64,000 nt of DNA. Origin: Acanthaster planci (Eukaryota; Echinodermata; Asteroidea; Valvatida; Acanthasteridae). The notes below the pieces were generated by a model, which saw nothing but the letters and a program-made list of their open reading frames with translations, was not told the origin of the DNA and made no database searches. Numbering within the stretch: position 1 is the first letter of the stretch; each line of letters begins with the position of its first letter. Where the stretch lies: assembly GCF_001949145.1 (NCBI RefSeq), contig NW_019091465.1:1372294-1436293 (forward strand), read 5' to 3'. Below are positions 37,301-46,300 of this stretch, piece after piece. A program made the position numbers and the translations under genes.

Positions 37301-40300
37301 CAACAACCTCCCTCCTTCTTCCTTGTCGTCCGTGCCTAGGCCTACTTTATAGACTACCCCACAGATTGATCGATCAAGATGTGGGGCAGGGTGGCCCGGG
37401 TTGATCTTCACTATCAGTTGAGATCAATTCTGTGGAAATCATCGAGTTATTATTCTTCCGCTTCTTCGAACAGTCTTCCACAGTCGTGAACCAGAGGGCA
37501 GAGCAAGGGTGACAGGATCGTGTGCTATAAAAGATAGACCAAAAGCGTAGAAATCGACCGATTTATTGGTTGATAAAGCTACTGCTCTACACTTTATTTC
37601 ATGTCACTACTTACAACAAGTGTTTTTCTTCCAAGGCTGTTGTATATTCGGTAATGAAAGACAACTCTTTGCTTCACCCACAAAGTAATTTCGCAAAGGA
37701 ATCTAAAGTATTCTGGGTGGCTTCCTCGCTTTTGCCCCGACACAGATCCACGGGCTACGACTCGACGTGCTGCTATGATGAGTTTGAGAATCTGGTCTAC
37801 GCCGGAGACAGCTCCTCCGGAAGCTTCTCTCGGAGGGTCACGATTGAGGGCATCCCGCCCTACAACGAACCCCAGAAGGTATATTGTCGTAGTACCTAGG
37901 AGCTCTGAAAGTGCCATCCGAGTTGTTTAGATCTGGACATAATTAGAGACAGGGTGTTTGAAAGTAATTGGAACTTTAAATGAGAATGCCCAGAAATTAG
38001 GGATACATTAGCATATACTTTCAAGACGTCATTATGCACAATTACCTGCCTCAGGATGTTGTCGTCTTAGGATGTCATCACTCTGTAATCTCTCATCGTC
38101 CTATGTCCGGATCTAAACAAGTCAGATAGACTTTAGACTAGACTACAGACACAAATAGAGCTCCCTACACTTGTTAGGTGCGCAGTCTGTAATTTGAAGT
38201 CGTGGCAATTAAATTCCACCATTACCTATGACACTATGCCTAGGGCCTACGAATATTTTAAGATGGGAACCTAGAAAATATTCGAGGACCCATAAGAAAT
38301 TGTTGTCGGTATGCCATAAATACAAAAACTAAAATCGAGTATTATTAGAAAATGTTCGGCGTCTCTCTCTCTCTCTCTCTCTGAATACAGCGATTCACAA
38401 CAGTGCGCCTCCAAAAGTTTACAACGCGTTGGCCAGTCACAACGCGCGAAATCTGTCGAGCCTCTCCAAACGCACATTTCGTTGACAGATTTCACGCATT
38501 TTGATTGGCCAATGCCTGGAACTCTTGGGGGCGCGCTACTGTGAAACGCCCGTATAATCTCGATTTTGAAAATAGCTTCAGACTGGTCTTTTCAACACAT
38601 CAACACCAAAAGGAGGCCCAAGCACCAACCATGAACTGGGAGGTGTAGGGTCATCGCTATTCTGGTGCCTGGGGCACATGGCAGACTTAATCCGGCCCAG
38701 TTAACAATCATAAACATTCCCAGTAAGCATGCACACGGATGTCTCAGCACAGAAATACCTTGCATGGCAACGGCTACCCACCAGTAATCTTATAATATTG
38801 TAACAGTTAAAATAGTTTTTTTCAGGCAGATACATGCTGCCAGGTTTTCGTCGGTCATGTCGGGTTCTAACTGCATCAGATTCAGGGTTGTCAACAAAGA
38901 CTAACACATCTGTGTACAACACAGGTACCCCAGCTGTCCTCGGGCATAGCCGACCTCGCCCCTTACTACATGTGCTGCATATGGGGCGACCATTGTGACT
39001 ATTATCAGGAGGTTAGGCCGACACGCGACTGTCGCTGGTACCGTTCAGTTCGTCCAGGTAGGTAAACCGATTGAGAGGAATGTATACACATTTCATTGGT
39101 TTTTCTTTCACTTGGTGCCTTTTCACGTATCACGTATGCATTGTTTCAAAAGTGAGCAAGTTGCGTGAAGAATTGCATAGCCGTAATGGATGAGAGTGCT
39201 ATCAAATCGAGTGGACATCACTGCCAGTCGTTTTGTTTGTGCAAGTTTGTCCACCTCTTTGAGCCATGTAGGAATCAGGGTTATTACTTTAAATTCACAG
39301 TGTTTGCAACCAAATCTCTGACATGTTGGGGCTGGAGAGTTAAGGCCAGTTCACACTTGGCGCGAAAGCGAACACGGACGCGATTCTGTGACTACATATC
39401 AAACTGTCGCGTCACGAATTCGCCAAAGTTGGACATATTTCAACTCAAGCCAATTTCGCTGCAAACAGTCATTTCGTGCCGCTCAGTATCAAATTCGCTG
39501 GGTTTGGCATTCAGCTAAGTATAGGCCTGTGGACCGGCCTCGAATACACCTGACTGCCCCGTTTGCTGTTTACCGCAGCCTCCGTGTTTGGAGACCCTCA
39601 CTTTGGGACGTTCGACGGCGTCATATACACCTTCAACGCCAAGGGCGAGTACGTGCTGATGGAGACCACCGAGCAATCACAGACCAAGTTCCAGCTGCAA
39701 GGCCGCTTCGAGCAGATCCAAGACCGAAACGGTATGGTGACCACCGACTTCATTCCCCGGTGTCAGTTCATTCGTCTTCGCCACTGTGGCTGGATATAGT
39801 TGACTGGAGGCACCGAGTCTAGGAATTTTTAACAAAGTTTCCCCGTAGATAAAAATCATTTAAAAGGGCTGATCAAGAAGGGGTGGTAAACATCACTCCA
39901 TCCACATGATGATTATCAGTAAACAGTTTAGTAGAGCTCTACTTTCTTTGCCTTAAACTGCCATTAAACTCTGCCAGGTAAAGCTTTTTCATTTGATATT
40001 CCAACAACTCTTTCACTAGTCACTTATCAAAGATATTTTCTCCGGAATAAAAACCGTATTCGGGGAATTTTGAGGCGTTTGGTGGTGGCAGAAATACCTA
40101 TCATCTCAAAAGTCTCCCTTTGTTGAGGCCCGATGGAACCCCATGAACACTTGAGCCTCCTTAATCATTTTTTTTTCCATCAATCTTTCCCTTGTGACCT
40201 GACCTTCTTCCTCCTCCCTCAACAGGTGTTATGAGGATGGCGACGGCTTTGACGGCCGTGGCGATGCAGCAAGAGGACAGAGAGAAGATTATGGTGCGCA

Positions 40301-43300
40301 AGTCCGACCGGACTGTCTTGGAAGTGTACATCGACACCACGCTCCTCGAGCCTGACGAGCAGACCACGATCCGAAGAGACAGTGAGCATCTCCTGTGTGT
40401 CAGTCCCTGGGACAGTAACCCGCCTGACAGCCTTGCCCTCAGTGCTGCAGCAAAGGCTGATTTTTAAAGTGTTCCCATTGGATATTATTAATTGTAGTGA
40501 CTAAGCCAAGATGATGGTCGGTCAGATTTGATTGGCTATTGAGCCAGTTATGCGTATCAACTCCTCGCTATCTGACCGTTTCCATACTTTCAAAAAACAG
40601 AACAGAAACAGAACGAATGCTTAATGCAGTAAAATCTAAGCACAGTTTCGAAACTTTGAAAGTATTTTCCAATACCATTTTGTTTTAAACCAGCGACCAT
40701 TCAGTTCTGTGATCTCTGTCTTCATCTCGGCCTATCTCCTCTTTCACAGGTTTCTTCATCACCTTCCCTCAGCTGTACGAGAAGGGAAACCTGACCCAGG
40801 TCATTGTGACGTTCATCGACTCAGAGATGGCGGTCGTTGTCAACGGCACGCAGGAGATGCTCACGGCCCAAGTCCTGGTGCCCTACAGATTCAGGGTATG
40901 TTTCCGACGTGTAGTTGATGATGCGGGGCTTGGTCATTCTCTTTAGACTCTATCCATTCTCAGCGGGACCAAGATACCAAGATTAAGATTTTCCTCGCAA
41001 CGGGGTCTCCTTTGGTTGGAACTGTATTTCGCTTGTTCACAAACGACTGTAAAACGCACACGTTACAGCTGCGTCGCTACCAACAAAATGATGTGTGGAC
41101 CCCACCAACATGGCTCTTTTTTAACCGATTAGGGACTCTTTTGCTCAAGGCGAAAATCGGATGTTGTGCAAATATCGCTATTTCCAAGCTTTCACCACAT
41201 GAATTGTAACTGTAGTGTTCAAGATCTCTCATTTCCAGAGTTGTAACGAGTCACTAATTTTTGTGACTCGAGTCGAGTCATTGTAGTGCAGGGACTCGAG
41301 TCGAGTCATTGACTTCAGTCATTACAACTCTATGGCGTACTGTTTTCTTTCTCTCCTTTGGCCAGAACTGGGTGAGGGGACTATTTGGATCCTGGGACGA
41401 AAATAAGGACAACGACCTCCAATCCAGGTCAGGGCAGATATTTAAGCCAACGGACGATCCTTTGGCACTCTACCAGAACTTCGGACAAACATGTGAGTTT
41501 GGTTAGGTCAAGTGGCAGTGGTTCTGACTTGGATTACTGACTCTTGATTAGAGTCGGTCTTTTGGTTTAGTTTACTTTATTTTTGTCAAATCGAGACTTG
41601 ACTTCACTCAGGAAAAAACAACTTCTGACTGTTGATACTGTTTTACGCCGGAGAACGCAACATCACCCGTCTTGGCTCGAGTAAATTTGGCTTGTTTGAT
41701 AGTGACTTTTATAGGAAAAATTTACATTTATGACTTTCTGTGTGCAATAGGACATCTGTGCTTAACATCATGCCGCTATTTCATCTTTGGAAATAGATGA
41801 TGGAATACATGGGCGGAACTGCCAGACCTGTTTTGTAAAACACCATGGCCATATCTTAAGAAGAATTTGAATGTACCGTGTCAACCATACCTTATATGGC
41901 ACTTGAGTGGACTTGGTTTGGTCGACATAATGCATTCATTCATTATATTGTTTAATGTGATAACAATTTATTATGTTTGTAGATCAGGACTCACATCCAA
42001 GGGTTTGAAGTGGACATAGTTTACAATAGTATTATTAATAAAGTGACAATAACTAAAATCAAGATTATGATTAATTATATTAAGGATAAAAAAATTACCA
42101 GCTCAAACTGACAAAACACCAAATATGACAATAACAACACAATCTTAATAGAAAACAGCTCAAAACAAATAAACGATGATTTACAGTTTAAAAAATACAT
42201 ATAAAAAAGTAACAATAAAATAGATGTGGGGACTTACGCATTGACAAGTTTAAAGCACTGACAAAGGGAATAGATATGTGCGCTTAAGACCGGCTGAGAA
42301 GAATGGATACGACTGATGCCAGGGCCGCAGGCAATGGTTCTCCAGGGCAACGTCTGAAATGTTAGTTTAAGACCGGCCAAGCACATATATATTCCCATTC
42401 ATAAATATCTTTTTAGTCAGAGAGTCAAAAGAAGTCAACATACGATGGATTTAAACGATTTTATTCTAAAACTTTACTTTCAGTTTCCCTCTCAACCCCG
42501 TCTATTTTATGATATATTCCTTTTGAAAGTTGTCCAATAGAATCCCCTTCAGTGACTTTGACTCGCGCGTTGCGCGTCGCGTGCACGCAGACTCCAGACC
42601 AAAATCTCATTAAAAAGCAACCAATAGAATAGAATAGAATAGACGAACTGATGCAGGAAAGATCTAAGTTATTTCTGGACAATTGAGCAACCAGAAAGCA
42701 TTCAGGAAGCGTATCATGTGTAGAAAATGATTTCTCTTGGTTGACGCGCAGTCCCGGTGATATGTCTCAACTTTGGACAGAGCACACACTTATGCCGCGT
42801 ACTCTGTTTGAGGACTTAAGTGTCCTGGTGTATATGTGGAAAATAAGTGGGAAATAGGTTGAGTACGGTGTTAATTTTAAAAGTGCCACATTCACTGTCC
42901 GAGGACATGATATATTTCCAACGATTACTGTACATGCATCCCCAAACCTAAGCGTGCCAATGACATGACTGAGTGGTACGGTTTCCTTGGTATTTCTAGG
43001 GGAGATAGAAAGCGACGGGACGTTGTTCCACTACGAAGGACTCACCCACGATGACTTCCAGGACGAGACCTTCGTCCCGGACTTCGACGCGCCCGGGGAC
43101 ACCCAACTGCCGCAGCCCACGGACTTGGAGCGGATTTGCCGGGGGAATTCCTACTGCACGTACGACCTCATGACTACGGGCAACATCGAGCTGGCCAAGG
43201 CTACCATGCTGGCTTACGACCAGTTCTGGCTCGCTTATGGAGCTTCGTTCGATCGTAAGTAGTGTGCGGGGCCCCACCTTCACATAGCTAAATAGCAGGC

Positions 43301-46300
43301 AACATTGCTTGGTATATTTCCCTACGAGCGGAGAACCAGTCTCGAGTATAGCGAAATGAGCCATGGCATTTGGTGTTTCAAAAAGGCTAGGTCATTCGAG
43401 AACAAAGCACGCCTGTCAGTCAGCGTATGGCCACGCTGACAGGGCAGACCATCGCTGGCATGTGCTGTTGTTCCCGAATGATCCCGAATGACGTATTTCC
43501 TTCAGAGCTGGCGCTGTTTGAATACCGAGATGGCTCACGGGCCCCAGAATGGTGTTTAAAACTTAACTCATCTCAAGCGCGGCGCAGTAACTGGGGTACA
43601 TCTGGCAGGGGGCGCTTTAATAATTGTTGCCACCATTTTCAGGAAGGGTGCACTCAATATGGCCGTTTCTCAATAGTGCGCCACCAAGAGTTTGCAACGC
43701 GTTGGCCAATCACGACGCACGAAATTTGTTTACCCCAATGTGCGTTTGAAAAGGGTGGACAAATTTCGTGCGTTATGATTGGCCAACGTGTTGCAAACTC
43801 TTGGTGGCGCATTATTGTGAATCGCCCGTATCGCTTCGGTCACAGTTAAGACACCGAACAAAATGGGCTACCACCCGAACTGTTGTCCCTTCTCTAATAT
43901 CTGAGGGGGAGGGGCCAAAGGCCTCGAGCAAAGGATAGAGCCCCATGCGATCTCCGTATTACGCCACTGCCTAAGGGCGTGACGACTTAACAAGAATATC
44001 ATAATTTTGCATTAAAAAGGTTAAACCTGTTGTTTCTAACTTGTTTCCGTGAAATTATATTTCAGATCTGCGAAATGACAATATTCACAAATTTTAATGT
44101 ATGGTGGTTGTAAATTTAGGGCCCATTTTTTTTGTTCGTGCATGTGTTACACCAGGCCGATTACAGTAATGCAGAGTACCTTCCAAAGAAATGAATCTGG
44201 TTTGGAGTTGATTTCACAAGTCAGTCGTAAATGGGGCACCCAAAAAGGCCACCCTGTTGGACCCAGCATGACCCGTATACGAGCTGAGATTGAACAGAGA
44301 AACCACCAGGAACTGGAACTATGCAGCAGTCACCGAGTAGTTTGTTACGCGCATGCGTTCCACTTTAGCTCAATTTCTTGTTGGGAATCGAGTACGAGTT
44401 GAAATACAGTCACAATTTACTTTTCCAAAGTTTGAGCCGTGATGAAAGATAGCGCTCAAAAACGACCTGATATCTAAATGAGAAGCAATACTCATTCCAA
44501 ATTAAACCCCAAACTCATACCCCAGGCCAGACCTAACACTGCAACAACTCTGTTCGGTAGTTGTAAGCCTTCTTTCTTCCTGTTAATTCGTCTACATGTT
44601 TAAATGCTTATTACAGTTGTTTATGGATAGTATTTAGACGTTTGATATTGATGTTTGAGAAGTTCTAAACTTGATCACCGGATGATCGAAGTAACTTTAA
44701 GATTATGCTCTGTTGCGAAACACATTTTTTTAAGTGAAATGAAAACTCGAGCCAAATGTCTAACACAAGGCCAAATAAAATCCAAAATAAAAACAAATTA
44801 AAAACTATTCCCTTTTTCCTTTTTGTTCATCAGTAATCACCTGTGATTATCTAAAGACTCCTAAAAACGGCACCAAGACGTTCCTGAGAAAGAGAGATCA
44901 CCAAGTTGGGTCAGAGGTAAACGCTCTGTTTTTATGTCTTTTTCTCCTCTTCTCTTTCTTTCTTCCAACCATTGTGAGCTCCATTGGACATGACAGATCC
45001 ACCACCAGAAATCGACGGCAACCTCACAAAATTGCATGCAGTTTGTTTTGTTGTGGCCATGTATTCCTGTGCTCCGTCCTCAAGTGCCAAGATAATTTAG
45101 GGTTTGAGAGCTCTGAAAGTATTCAAGGCACAGGCAGGATGTGGTATCTAAGAAGCGTATTTTATTCTTGAAGTTATTTTTCTTATTCCAAACTACTATG
45201 GGGTACCTGTAGTTGATGTTAACGACCGGGTTTACTTCTGAAAATCTTCAGATCGAATTTGCGTGCGAGGATAATTTTATCCTCGTCGGCTCTCCATACC
45301 GGGTGTGCGAGCCGCCCCAAGTGAATCAAGGAGAGTTCCGTCAAGGCCAGTGGAGCGGGAACGAAATCGACAACACCTGTGTGGGTGAGTTATGGAGAGC
45401 CCAACGATCTATAAAGACACACCGTTGTAACAGATACATGTATCTGTTTTGAGGAAATCAGGCTGCCCGTTTATCCTCGGGAGTATTGTGAGAAAACTAT
45501 CAGTGAAGTTCAACTCTTCAACGTAGCAGGAGGGATCTTCGTGGGTAGGGGTCGACACTCGACATTACCCTGGCACACAACCTTTCCCAAATGTCGTCCA
45601 GCAGAACATATGCAGCAAGGAATGAGACGGAGAGAACCCCCCCTGCTTTGTGTTGGTCATTGTCTCGCAGGAATCGGGGGAATTCCTTCAGGCATCTTAG
45701 GGGGGTGTGTTAAGTAACAATAGTCTGGAATGTGTATACGGATTGGACATGTTGGAGGGGTATCCCTCGGTCTCATTTCTTGCTGGGTATACAGCAGAAA
45801 CAGCAGGAATTTTCCAGTCTGCTACTCACCCGGGTAAACCATTTATTGAGTTTGGGACCGGCAGTAAAAAAATTAATAAGACCAGGCACAATAGCGTATA
45901 TCACATTAAATGGTTCTCGATATAGTGAAGGGGTGTTATGTGTAATTTTTGACTCCGTGAAATAAGTAGGCTCGTGGACAGTAATGCGCATGACTTGGTG
46001 TGCACAATGATAGCAACCAACACTCGAATGTAGGCCAAAAGCAGGGAATTCACATGAGGACAGAGAGACATGTTTTCTTACTGGAGTAAAACCATTCATA
46101 GGACATCAATATGCATTGACCAATTAGATCCCTTCAAACTATGCGTTTACCCCTTTTCTGTCCAATCAGAGAGTCTCATCTGTGGAGGGCTGCCAACCCC
46201 AACACACGGCAGCCTGCGAGTGGAGGGTCCCCCGGAGAACATGAAGGTGATCTACTCATGCGACGAAAACTACGACTTGTACGGGCGGACGGAGCGATTC

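Noticed and set aside
39337-39480. TTAAGGCCAGTTCACACTTGG resembling a Tourist-like left end
   Set aside because: I could not find the matching right end within 600 bp, so a full element is not supported.
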